This document shows positions 14,931-23,351 of a stretch of DNA of 32,335 nt, piece after piece. Numbering within the stretch: the stretch's first letter is position 1; each line of letters begins with the position of its first letter. Location of the stretch: assembly GCA_040003255.1 (NCBI GenBank), contig JBDUCV010000023.1, forward strand, positions 1-32,335, written 5' to 3'. The notes under the pieces were generated by a model. The model searched no databases. It worked only from the letters and a program-made list of their open reading frames with translations, and was not told where the DNA came from. Source of the stretch: JBDUCV01 sp040003255 (GTDB lineage Bacteria; Actinomycetota; Actinomycetes; Mycobacteriales; Jatrophihabitantaceae). A program made the position numbers and the translations under genes.

Positions 14931-15412
14931 CTCCATCTGCCAGCGCGGCCGCCCCCGAGCCTGTTCTCAATGGCAACCGGGCCGATCGGCTCTCGGCAGG
15001 TGGTCGGATGGCGCGCGTGGTTGCCGTCCTCGTCGGACTGACCCTTATCCTCGCTGGGACCCTGTGGGGCACCGACGACGACTTCCCATTCGGCCCGTTC
15101 CGGATGTACTCCACGCGCGGGGACCCAGACGGAGTCGTGCGGGAGTTGCGCGTCCGGGTGGTACTGAGTTCGGGGAGGGTGCTCGACGTCACCGACACCG
15201 CCGGCGCTCCACGTCGGGCCGAACTGGAAGGACGGCTAGCGGAACTCATTCGCAGTCCAGCTGCGCTTGCCGGCCTGGTGCCGCTCTACACCAAACATCT
15301 CCCCGATCGGGCTCGGTCGTTGGAACTCGGGTGGCTCAGCCACCCCTTGCATGGCGGACGGTCCGGTCCGGCGAGTTACGCGGTCATCCGTGCCACTGCG
15401 GTGCCGCCATGA
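14927..15412 (+). CDS. Small membrane-anchored protein of the HTTM neighbourhood
   Basis: A 161-residue protein with a polar N-terminus, one transmembrane helix (about 29-46, VVAVLVGLTLILAG) and an extracytoplasmic part that opens with DDDFPFGPFRMYSTRG. The rest is a small alpha/beta-looking domain (ELRVRVVLSSGRVLDV). I do not know a named family. It overlaps both neighbours by four bases, which means strict co-translation with the deacetylase and the HTTM-like protein and suggests one complex or pathway at the outer membrane face. The function is unknown. Confidence 0.75.
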   Translation: MTPSASAAAPEPVLNGNRADRLSAGGRMARVVAVLVGLTLILAGTLWGTDDDFPFGPFRMYSTRGDPDGVVRELRVRVVLSSGRVLDVTDTAGAPRRAELEGRLAELIRSPAALAGLVPLYTKHLPDRARSLELGWLSHPLHGGRSGPASYAVIRATAVPP

Positions 15413-16284
15413 CCCGCTGGTGGTTTCCGACGGTCCCACTCGGACGAGTCGCGGCACTCCGGATGCTGGTGTACGCCTACATCCCGGTCGATGTCGCTTT
15501 GAGTGGCTCCTGGGTCCAGTCACACGCGCGGTTGGGGGGCACCCTCTATGAGCCGCTGCGGGTCGCGCGCGTGCTGCGGCTGCCAGATCCCACGTCCACG
15601 CTGGTCGCGGTGGTTGAGGTTGCGGTGATCGCATCCGCAGTCGCCGCGGTCGTGTCGGCGGCGCTCGGGCGATCGGTGCGTGCAACCGGAACCGCGGCTG
15701 GACTGCTCTACCTCGCCTGGATGCTTATCGCGATGTCCTACGGCAAGGTCGACCATGACCGCTTCGCATTCCTTGTTGCGCTCGCCGTGCTGCCCACCGT
15801 GGGTCGGGCCGCCGTGCGCGACCGTACGCCGTCCGCAGCAGCGGGGTGGGCGCTGCGGTGCGTGCAGGTGTCGGTCGTGCTCACCTACTTTCTCGCCGCC
15901 TTGGCGAAGATCCGGTTCGGGGGATGGAACTGGCCGACAGGGTCGACGCTCGAGCTCGCCTTGCTGCGACGGAACACCCCGTTCTCGACCTGGCTGATCG
16001 ACAAGCCGCAGCTGCTGGTGCCTATGCAATTCGCCATGATCGGCCTCGAGCTCGCGTCGCCGCTCGTGTTGTTGGCCCGATCCGACCGCGGTCGAACGCT
16101 CATCGCCATTGGCATGTGGGTGTTCCACCTTGTCGTGTTCTCGGGTGTGACGATCATCTTCCTGCCACATTGCGTTGCCATCGCGTCCTTCGTGCCGCTC
16201 GAGGTCTGGTGGGAGCGCCTATCAGCGACCGTGCGCGAGCGGCGGCCGGTGCGTCGGCTTGCCTCAGCCCAACCGGACGGCTGA
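15409..16284 (+). CDS. HTTM domain-like multi-pass membrane protein
   Basis: A 291-residue protein with about six to seven hydrophobic helices. The segment VVLTYFLAALAKIRFGGWNWPTG, with the aromatic KxxxGxxW pattern, and the order of helices resemble HTTM proteins, the membrane family that includes vitamin K-dependent gamma-carboxylase. The catalytic lysine of carboxylases cannot be assigned here, so the activity is open. ATG 15409 overlaps the previous stop by four bases; an earlier frame opening at 15064 is inside the upstream gene. Its last 21 bases overlap the 3' end of the convergent Suppressor-of-fused-like gene. Confidence 0.72.
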   Translation: MTRWWFPTVPLGRVAALRMLVYAYIPVDVALSGSWVQSHARLGGTLYEPLRVARVLRLPDPTSTLVAVVEVAVIASAVAAVVSAALGRSVRATGTAAGLLYLAWMLIAMSYGKVDHDRFAFLVALAVLPTVGRAAVRDRTPSAAAGWALRCVQVSVVLTYFLAALAKIRFGGWNWPTGSTLELALLRRNTPFSTWLIDKPQLLVPMQFAMIGLELASPLVLLARSDRGRTLIAIGMWVFHLVVFSGVTIIFLPHCVAIASFVPLEVWWERLSATVRERRPVRRLASAQPDG

Positions 16285-16857
16285 TCGCATCAGGTCATCC
16301 AATTCGGCGTGTTGATCGGCCCACAGTGCTCGAAGAGCCACCGCCCCGTGCACCCGGCACCACGCCAACTCGGTGGAGGTCGCCGGCAAGAGCTGCAACA
16401 CCGAGACGACACCAGCGGTCGATGCGATGTCGGGCGCCGATACGCGAGCGAGTAGGCCGCCCGTGCATCGCGAGCCGACCGCGAGCGGCACCCCCAGATC
16501 GACGGTCGAGTCCGGCGTGAACACCGTCCCCTCCACTGCGGGTGCCGCAGCGAGGACGGCGAGCTGCCGACGGACGTCATCGGCGCGTTCGCGCGTCCTC
16601 AGCAGCAGCTCGGCCCGCGGCCCGGCCGACGTCACCACCGTCTCGGACGCCGACGTCATCGGTCGGCGGGACATGCCAAGCGTGACGTAGTTGCTCGACC
16701 CGTCGGACCTATCGAAGCGAAGGATTTCGATCCAATCGACGCCGACAAACGAGACCACGGCCGTTGCCGGATCGCTCCCGAGCCATGCCTCGAGACCGTG
16801 CCGAACCTGTGCCAGCACGTCGTTGTCCGCAGCCCGCTGCCCGCTCCACCTGTTCAC
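16264..16857 (-). CDS. Suppressor of fused (SUFU)-like domain protein
   Basis: A 197-residue cytosolic protein with the bacterial SUFU-domain pattern: VVSFVGVDWIEILRF, YVTLGMSRRPM, GPRAELLLRTR, LAVLAAAPAVEGTVF, VDLGVPL, and the ending LLPATSTELAWCRVHGAVAL. Bacterial members are often found near secretion and toxin-immunity loci, but no activity is proven. I use GTG 16857; GTG 16818 is an alternative because the domain starts near VLAQVRHGL. The WXG100 gene is 52 bases upstream in the same direction, so the two may be co-transcribed. The 3' end overlaps the HTTM-like gene on the other strand. Confidence 0.8.
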   Translation of the reverse strand: MNRWSGQRAADNDVLAQVRHGLEAWLGSDPATAVVSFVGVDWIEILRFDRSDGSSNYVTLGMSRRPMTSASETVVTSAGPRAELLLRTRERADDVRRQLAVLAAAPAVEGTVFTPDSTVDLGVPLAVGSRCTGGLLARVSAPDIASTAGVVSVLQLLPATSTELAWCRVHGAVALRALWADQHAELDDLMRSAVRLG

Positions 16858-16909
16858 CGTCTGGCGACGCTAGTACGCCCCGACGGCCATCCCTCGATCT
16901 TGGCCGCGG

Positions 16910-17200
16910 TCAGCGGAAGGTGGCCGCGATCTGCTGTTCGACGTCGGCGTAGCTGACCCCGGCTCGATTCAGCAACTGGCCGATACCGTCGAGGGCATCA
17001 GATAACCCCTTGGCGTGTTGGTCGAACTGGTCGTAGAGGTTGGTGAACTGCGCCGCCGCTGCGCCGGACCACTCGGCGCCGAACAGCGGTGCGAGCTGGC
17101 CCTTCAGAGTCTGGTGTGAAGCGCGGACGTCGGCCGAGGTACGCGAGACGCCGCCGCTCAGCGCCTGCAATTGGCTCGGTGTGACCTTGAGTGCGGTCAT
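16910..17200 (-). CDS. WXG100-family protein (ESAT-6-like)
   Basis: A 96-residue two-helix protein, the normal size for type VII secretion substrates. The turn reads AEWSGAAAAQF (WxG motif at 44-46) and the C-terminus contains YADVEQQ, a YxxxD/E secretion signal. It could form a homodimer, since no second WXG100 gene is nearby. ATG 17200 has GAAGGGA upstream. It is divergent from the FHA/FtsK ATPase gene across a 183-base gap with inverted repeats, and probably is the substrate or partner of that ATPase, by family knowledge. Confidence 0.93.
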   Translation of the reverse strand: MTALKVTPSQLQALSGGVSRTSADVRASHQTLKGQLAPLFGAEWSGAAAAQFTNLYDQFDQHAKGLSDALDGIGQLLNRAGVSYADVEQQIAATFR

Positions 17201-17245
17201 CAGGGCTTCCCTTCGTTCGGGCCGCCAGGTGATGTCCCAGCTAGC

Positions 17246-17333
17246 CGTGGATACCGCGTCCGGACGCTACGTAGCTCGGAGCTGCGCCGAGACCTCTCAG
17301 TCGATCTGTGGATACTTCAGTCCTCGTCCACAG
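17246..17333. promoter_or_regulatory. Operator-like repeats between WXG100 and EccC-like genes
   Basis: A perfect inverted repeat CTGTGGA (17306-17312) and TCCACAG (17327-17333) is separated by 14 bases. GTGGATAC occurs at 17247-17254 and again at 17308-17315. TGTGGATAC and TCGTCCACA each differ by about one base from DnaA-box forms (TGTGGATAA, TTGTCCACA). CTACGTAG (17267-17274) is a small palindrome between them. Either a dedicated regulator or DnaA could bind. This is inference from pattern only. Confidence 0.45.
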
Positions 17334-17383
17334 CTCGGTCCGGGCAGCTGCATGGCGAACCGCAGGTCACCACACTGCCTGGC

Positions 17384-20300
17384 ATGCGGGTGGCCCTGAC
17401 AGTTCGAGACGACGGCGGTTGCGGCCAGGATGTGCTGATCGTCGCGCCAGATGGCTCGAGCCTCGATGACGTGGCGCCGCAGCTCGGGCAGCACCTCGGA
17501 ACCCCGGCACGGCAACTGTGGAACGGGACCCGCCCCCTGCCGCCCTCCACGGTCATCGGTGGTCCGGGCCTTCTCCGCGGCGACATCGTGCAGCTCGGGC
17601 CCAGCGGGCAACGAGATCTCGAGGCCGGCGCGGTGCTGCGCTTGCACGTGGTCGGCGGTCCGGATGCCGGGTTGGTTGTCGCGTTGCCACGTGGAGTGAC
17701 GACCATCGGCCGCGCCCGGGGCTGCGACGTCGAATTGACCGATCCCGACGTGTCGCGCCAGCACCTGTCGATCACGGTCACATCAGCAGGCATCAGCGCG
17801 CGGGACCTCGGGTCGACCCACGGTGTCACACTCGATGGCAGTGACATTGATCCGGACGGCTCGGACGTGTTACCCGGCCAGCTGCTTCGCCTTGGCGACT
17901 CTCTCATCAGTGTCACGGTCGCGGACGAACCGGCTGCGGCGGTGCGTGCCGGTCCCGGCGGGGTTCGCGGTGTTAACCGGCCCCCGCGGCTGGACTCGAA
18001 ACCCTTCATCGGCGAGCTCGAGCTGCCGGTCGGGCCAGCGTCGGGTCGCCCGCAACGCATCCAGTGGATGGCGGCGCTCCTTCCGGCGATTGCCGGCGCT
18101 TGGCTCGCGCTCGGCATGCACAACATGCAGTTCCTGGCCTTCATGCTCCTGTCCCCCCTCGCGGCGCTCGGTAGCGCCGCAGGCGACCGACTTCATTGGC
18201 GGCGCAGCCGGCGACTCGAGGCGACAAGCTTTCGCGCCCGTTCCTCTAGCGCCGCCGCCGAACGTGTAGCGCTGCTCGCGGAGGAGACCCGGCTACGTCG
18301 GCGCGAGTACCCCGATCCCGCGGCGGTGCTGCGGACGGCGAGCACCCCCGATTGCCGGCTGTGGGAGCGCCGCCGCGCCGATCAGGACTCCTTGCAGGTG
18401 AGGGTTGGATTCGGCGACGCGGCATCGCGCCTGCAGCTGCGTGCCGGAACCGAGCTCGCTTCGGCGGGCACCGTCCATCATGTGCCCGTCTGCGTGGATC
18501 TTCGGGTCGGCCCGTTGGGGATCGCCGGCCCCCACGGCATCGCGCTCGGGACCGCCCGTTGGGTGATCGGGCAGCTTGCAACGCTGCACTCTCCCGCAGA
18601 TCTCGACTTGGCTCTACTGCTGTCGGACGGCGCCGCCCCGGCCTGGACGTGGACCCGTTGGCTTCCGCACCTCGGCTCACGCGTCGCGATCACGCCCGAG
18701 GAACGGCAGGGGATGGTGGCAAGGCTGCTGGAACTGGTGGACGGGCGCCGTACCGAGGTCGGGCGGGCTGATCAGGTGTGGGCCGGACGCTGGCTCATCC
18801 TGGTCCTCGACCGGTCGGGTGCGCTGGCCGAGCTGCCCGGGCTGGCACGTCTGCTCTCCACCGGTCCCGCCGTCGGCGTCACCGCGGTTTGCCTGGACGA
18901 GGAGCAGCGCCGCCTGCCGACGGCATGCGCCTCAGTAGCCAGGGTATGTGGCGAAACCGGCAGTCGACTGACGTTGCGCACGGCCGGTGGTGACGAGGCA
19001 CCCGAGGTCATCCAGGATCGGGTCTGCGCCCGGTGGGCCGAACGCGTCGCCCGCGCGCTGGCACCCCTTGTGGACGACGGGGCCGACTGCGCGTCGACGA
19101 TTCCGGACACCTGCCGGTTAGCCGAGTTTTTCCAGCCAGCGGAGATGGATCCACTCGCGATCCTGGCCCGGTGGCAGACCGGCGAGGGCCTGCGAACGCC
19201 GGTCGGCATGTCGGCCGACGGCCCGATCATCGTGGACCTCGTTGCCGATGGTCCGCACGCGCTTATCGCTGGCACCACCGGTGCGGGCAAGTCGGAGCTA
19301 CTGCAGTCGCTAGTCATGGGCCTGGCGCTGACCAACTCGCCGAACGCGGTGTCATTCGTCCTAATCGACTACAAGGGCGGCGCTGCCTTCGCCGACTGCG
19401 CCGACCTACCGCACACCGTGGGACTGGTCACCGACCTGGATCCATACCTGACCCGCCGGGCGCTGCACTCACTCGAGGCCGAGTTACGTCGTCGCGAGGA
19501 ATTGTTCGCGCGGGTCGGTGCCGCAGACCTAAACGCATTCCGCAGGACGAACCGTGCAGGCGAGCAGCCGGTAACCAGGCTCGTCATCGTCGTCGACGAG
19601 TTCGCGGCGCTCGCCCAGGAGCTGCCCGACTTTGTGACCGGACTCGTGGGCATCGCCCAACGCGGGCGTTCCCTGGGCATCCACCTGGTCCTTGCCACAC
19701 AGCGTCCCGGGGGGGCCATTTCGCCCGAGATCCGGGCTAACACCGCACTGCGCATCGCGCTGCGCGTGACCGATCCCGGTGAATCCTCCGACGTGATCGG
19801 CAGCGATCAGGCCGCCCGCATCGAAAAAGCACAGCCCGGGCGGGCGTTCGTCCGCACCGGGTCGTCGCTGCAAGAGATGCAGACGGGCCGGGTTGGCGGC
19901 GCGGCGCCAATCGGCGTCGCTCAGGTCGAAGTCGTCGCCCTCGACGAGTGGGCACGGCCTCGGGTGATCGACAGCGAATTGTCCGCAGGCAAGACGGATC
20001 TGCTGGTCATGGTCGACGCGGTGCGCGAAGCGGCCCATCGGGCGAGCGTCCCGCCTCCTCGGCGTCCGTGGCTGCCCGCCCTCACCGACGTCCTGCCGCT
20101 CCGCCACCCTGTCCCTACCGGCGACGCCGCAATCGACGTCGGCCTGGTCGATCAGCCGGACATGCAGAGTCAGCAGCCACTCACGGTTGACCTGCAGGCA
20201 GGGGGTTCGGTGCTGATCGTCGGTGGTCCGCGATCAGGTCGCACCACCGCTTTGCGCACAATCGCTGCCCGCGCCGCTCAAGCCCACGGACCGGCGGCCA

Positions 20301-21586
20301 TGCATCTGTACGTGGTCGACTGCGCGGGCGGAGGTTTACGGGCACTGGGCGACCTACAGCACTGCCGGGCAACGCTGGCGCGAGCCGACATGGCCACCGT
20401 CGACCGGCTGCTTCGACGACTCGCTGCTGAGGTGGGCCGTCGCCAGTCGAGGCTGGCAGCTGCGCCGGACGAGAAGATGCCCCGGCTGCTACTGCTGGTC
20501 GACGGCTGGGAAGCGCTGCTAGCAGCGTCGGACGACTACGACACCGGGCAATCGGTGGAGGTGCTGCTGACCCTGCTGCGCGATGCCGCATCGGCCAGGC
20601 TGACCGTCGTGGTCTCCGGCGACCGGGCCGCGCTCGCACCGCGCCTGGCGGGCAATGTCGCCTGCAAGTACGTCTTGCGACTCGCCGATCCGTCGGACTA
20701 CGCACTGGCCGGGATCCCGGCCCGGCTCATACCGGATCGGATGCCGCCCGGTCGAGCCGTTCGGGTGGCAGATGGCGCGGAGGTGCAGTTCGGTTTCGTC
20801 GGGGCGGATCCCGGTCATGCGGGTCAGGCCGCTGCCCTCGCCCAGATCGCTTCTACGTCCGGATCAGCGAGCGTCGACGCTGACGCAGCGGGCGGCGTGA
20901 GGATCAGGCCACTTCCCGCGCAGGTGCGGCTTGCGACACTTTCCACCTCGTCGCTCGAGCGGACTCGGGGGACGCTGCTCGGAATCGGCGGCGATGAGGC
21001 GCAGCCCATCGCGGTCGATCTGTCGGCCGGCGATGCCCGCTGGCTCGTAGCCGGCCCGCCCAAGTCGGGGCGGAGCACGGTCCTCACCCTGATCCTGCGG
21101 CAAGCGATAGCTGCAGAACATGACTTGGTGGTGGCCGCGCCTCGCAGGTCCCCGCTCTGCGGGCAGTGCGGGCCGCGCGGCATCGCGCTGATCAGTCCGG
21201 ACGACGCCACCGATCTTGTCGTGCCACCCCGGGATCGCCCGCTGCTGCTCTTGATCGACGACAGTGAAGCCTTTCTCGACACTGCCGCCGGCGACGCCCT
21301 GGCCGCACTGGCCAAGGCCGCGCCGGCGGGGTTGGTCGCGGTGGCGGCGGGACGTAGCGACGATCTTGCGCTGACATATCGAGGCATCGCTGCCGAGATC
21401 CGCCGCAGTCACACCGGGGTGCTGCTCGCGCCGAGCGCCGGCGATGGCGACTTGTTCGGGGTGCGCTTGCCGCGGACCCGTGCCATCGCACCTCCTGGCC
21501 GGGGAGTTTTGATCGTCGACCACGGGCAACTCTCGCCGCTCTCTGACAGGTCGGGTGTGCTGCCGATCCAGATCGCCCTGCCATGA
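17384..21586 (+). CDS. EccC/EssC-like FtsK/SpoIIIE ATPase with FHA domain
   Basis: A 1400-residue motor-type protein of type VII secretion. Order: N-terminal domain (1-85), FHA domain (about 88-180; TTIGRARGCDVELTD, VSRQHL, LGSTHG), two membrane helices (about 229-245 and 250-265), then three FtsK/SpoIIIE modules. Module 1 is canonical: GTTGAGKS (630-637), VVDEF (736-740, Glu739) and ATQRP (771-775). Modules 2 and 3 have Arg in place of the Walker A Lys (GGPRSGRTT, Arg953; GPPKSGRS, Arg1230) and lack a Walker B Glu, so probably bind rather than hydrolyse. The FHA plus two TM plus three ATPase layout recalls Firmicutes EssC more than mycobacterial EccC. I chose ATG 17384 because homology starts there; no clear ribosome-binding site. 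Confidence 0.9.
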   Translation: MRVALTVRDDGGCGQDVLIVAPDGSSLDDVAPQLGQHLGTPARQLWNGTRPLPPSTVIGGPGLLRGDIVQLGPSGQRDLEAGAVLRLHVVGGPDAGLVVALPRGVTTIGRARGCDVELTDPDVSRQHLSITVTSAGISARDLGSTHGVTLDGSDIDPDGSDVLPGQLLRLGDSLISVTVADEPAAAVRAGPGGVRGVNRPPRLDSKPFIGELELPVGPASGRPQRIQWMAALLPAIAGAWLALGMHNMQFLAFMLLSPLAALGSAAGDRLHWRRSRRLEATSFRARSSSAAAERVALLAEETRLRRREYPDPAAVLRTASTPDCRLWERRRADQDSLQVRVGFGDAASRLQLRAGTELASAGTVHHVPVCVDLRVGPLGIAGPHGIALGTARWVIGQLATLHSPADLDLALLLSDGAAPAWTWTRWLPHLGSRVAITPEERQGMVARLLELVDGRRTEVGRADQVWAGRWLILVLDRSGALAELPGLARLLSTGPAVGVTAVCLDEEQRRLPTACASVARVCGETGSRLTLRTAGGDEAPEVIQDRVCARWAERVARALAPLVDDGADCASTIPDTCRLAEFFQPAEMDPLAILARWQTGEGLRTPVGMSADGPIIVDLVADGPHALIAGTTGAGKSELLQSLVMGLALTNSPNAVSFVLIDYKGGAAFADCADLPHTVGLVTDLDPYLTRRALHSLEAELRRREELFARVGAADLNAFRRTNRAGEQPVTRLVIVVDEFAALAQELPDFVTGLVGIAQRGRSLGIHLVLATQRPGGAISPEIRANTALRIALRVTDPGESSDVIGSDQAARIEKAQPGRAFVRTGSSLQEMQTGRVGGAAPIGVAQVEVVALDEWARPRVIDSELSAGKTDLLVMVDAVREAAHRASVPPPRRPWLPALTDVLPLRHPVPTGDAAIDVGLVDQPDMQSQQPLTVDLQAGGSVLIVGGPRSGRTTALRTIAARAAQAHGPAAMHLYVVDCAGGGLRALGDLQHCRATLARADMATVDRLLRRLAAEVGRRQSRLAAAPDEKMPRLLLLVDGWEALLAASDDYDTGQSVEVLLTLLRDAASARLTVVVSGDRAALAPRLAGNVACKYVLRLADPSDYALAGIPARLIPDRMPPGRAVRVADGAEVQFGFVGADPGHAGQAAALAQIASTSGSASVDADAAGGVRIRPLPAQVRLATLSTSSLERTRGTLLGIGGDEAQPIAVDLSAGDARWLVAGPPKSGRSTVLTLILRQAIAAEHDLVVAAPRRSPLCGQCGPRGIALISPDDATDLVVPPRDRPLLLLIDDSEAFLDTAAGDALAALAKAAPAGLVAVAAGRSDDLALTYRGIAAEIRRSHTGVLLAPSAGDGDLFGVRLPRTRAIAPPGRGVLIVDHGQLSPLSDRSGVLPIQIALP

Positions 21587-21614
21587 CCGGCTACCCCGCC
21601 GCCCGCCAATGGAT

Positions 21615-23243
21615 TCACCCCATATGCGGGTACCGGTGGTCCGTCGGCGCGACGAACGTCTCCTTGATCGCACGCGGCGACACCCACCGGAGCAAGTTCC
21701 AGATCGAACCCGCCTTGTCGTTCGTGCCCGAGGCGCGCGCGCCTCCGAACGGCTGCTGGCCCACGACGGCGCCGGTCGGTTTGTCGTTAACGTAGAAGTT
21801 GCCCGCCGCAAAGCGCAGGGTGCGCGACGCCTGCTCGATCACGGCCCGGTCCTTGGCGAAGATCGCTCCGGTGAGCGCGTACGGCGACACCGACTCAAGC
21901 TGCTCGAGCGTCTGCTGCCAGGCGCGGTCTTCGTAGACGTGCACCGCCAACAGCGGACCGAAATATTCCCGGACGAAGATCTCGTGGCTCGGATCGGTCG
22001 ACTCGACGACCGTCGGACGGACGAAGTACCCCTCGCTGTCGTCGGCCTTCCCGCCGGCCAGCACAGTGGCGCTCGGCTCCGCATGCAGCTGGTCGATCAC
22101 TGCACTGAGCCGGTCGTAGGCACGCCGGTCGATCACGGCGCCGCCGAAGTTGTCGAGGTCGGCAACGTCGCCGTAGCTGAGCGACTCGGTCACCGCGATC
22201 AACTGATCGCGTAGGCCGGCGTCCCACAGCGAGCGCGGCAGGTAGGCGCGTGAGGCCGCCGAGCACTTCTGGCCTTGGTACTCGAACGCCCCACGCACTA
22301 GCCCGGTCACCACGGCATCGGGCTCCGCCGACGGGTGAACGACGACGAAGTCCTTGCCACCGGTTTCGCCGACCAAGCGCGGATAGCACGCATAGGAGTC
22401 GATCGCATCGCCGACGGTGCGCCACAGATGCTGGAACGTCGGAGTTGAGCCGGTGAAGTGGATACCGGCCAAAGCTCGATGTCCCAGCGCCACCTGACTG
22501 ACGGCATGCCCGTCGCCGGTCACCATGTTGATGACGCCCGGAGGCAGGCCTGCGGCGTCGAGCAACCGCATCGTCCAGTGGGCGGACAACTGCTGCGTGG
22601 GCGACGGTTTCCACACGACCACATTGCCTAGCAGCGCCGGCGCTGACGGCAGGTTGCCAGCGATTGCGGTGAAATTGAAGGGGGTGATCGCGAGGACGAA
22701 TCCTTCGAGCGGACGATAGTCCGCGCGGTTCCAGGTCAGTGCTGAGCTAACCGGCTGGTTTTCCAGGATCTGCCGGGCGAACGCCACATTGAACCGAAGG
22801 AAGTCGATGAGCTCGCAGGCCGCGTCAATCTCGGCCTGCTGCACGGTCTTCGACTGACCGAGCATCGTCGCAGCGTTCAACGTGTCGCGCCACGTCGTCG
22901 AGAGTAGATCCGCCGCGCGTAGGAAGACTGCCGCGCGCTCGTCAAAGGGCAGCTCCCGCCAGGCCGGCGCTGCAACGAGAGCTGCGTCGATAGCGGCCGC
23001 GACGTCGGCCGGATCCGCCTGGGCCGAACGACCGAGCACGGTGGCGTGCTGGTGCGGTGCGACGACCTCGAACGGCTCCCCCGAGGCCATCCGCTCCCGC
23101 CCGCCGATCGTGGCCGGCAGATCGATGGCAGTCGACGCCAGGTCGTTGACCTTGGCCAGCAACGAGTCGCGTTCCGCGCTGCCCGGGGCGTAGCTGCGCA
23201 CCGGCTCGTTGGCGGGTGCGGGCGGGGTGGTGATGGCGTCCAT
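21615..23243 (-). CDS. pruA: L-glutamate gamma-semialdehyde (1-pyrroline-5-carboxylate) dehydrogenase
   Basis: A 542-residue aldehyde dehydrogenase that oxidises glutamate semialdehyde to glutamate with NAD, the second step of proline breakdown. The length and sequence fit the stand-alone PruA family. Catalytic elements are Cys327 in GQKCSAASRAY, Glu293 in VGETGGKD, Asn190 in TPFNFT and Lys212 in WKPSP. The C-terminal QQPFGGARASGTNDKAG segment is typical. ATG 23243 has GGAGG upstream. No proline dehydrogenase gene lies in the window, although the two genes are adjacent in mycobacteria. It follows the DUF6912 gene after 108 bases and is convergent with the EccC-like gene. Confidence 0.95.
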   Translation of the reverse strand: MDAITTPPAPANEPVRSYAPGSAERDSLLAKVNDLASTAIDLPATIGGRERMASGEPFEVVAPHQHATVLGRSAQADPADVAAAIDAALVAAPAWRELPFDERAAVFLRAADLLSTTWRDTLNAATMLGQSKTVQQAEIDAACELIDFLRFNVAFARQILENQPVSSALTWNRADYRPLEGFVLAITPFNFTAIAGNLPSAPALLGNVVVWKPSPTQQLSAHWTMRLLDAAGLPPGVINMVTGDGHAVSQVALGHRALAGIHFTGSTPTFQHLWRTVGDAIDSYACYPRLVGETGGKDFVVVHPSAEPDAVVTGLVRGAFEYQGQKCSAASRAYLPRSLWDAGLRDQLIAVTESLSYGDVADLDNFGGAVIDRRAYDRLSAVIDQLHAEPSATVLAGGKADDSEGYFVRPTVVESTDPSHEIFVREYFGPLLAVHVYEDRAWQQTLEQLESVSPYALTGAIFAKDRAVIEQASRTLRFAAGNFYVNDKPTGAVVGQQPFGGARASGTNDKAGSIWNLLRWVSPRAIKETFVAPTDHRYPHMG

Positions 23244-23351
23244 GTGCGGGCCTCCAGATTCGTGCGACGAGATTGCGGCAGCGGACGGCCAGGCGTCGGC
23301 GTGGCAACCAGGACGATCGTTGCACCCTGGCCCGCACTGCGCCGCCCATGG

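Noticed and set aside
17171..17383. N-terminal extension of the EccC-like protein from 17171
   Set aside because: The extra 71 residues overlap the divergent WXG100 start and its ribosome-binding site, contain the inverted repeats, and look non-coding. Homology begins at ATG 17384.
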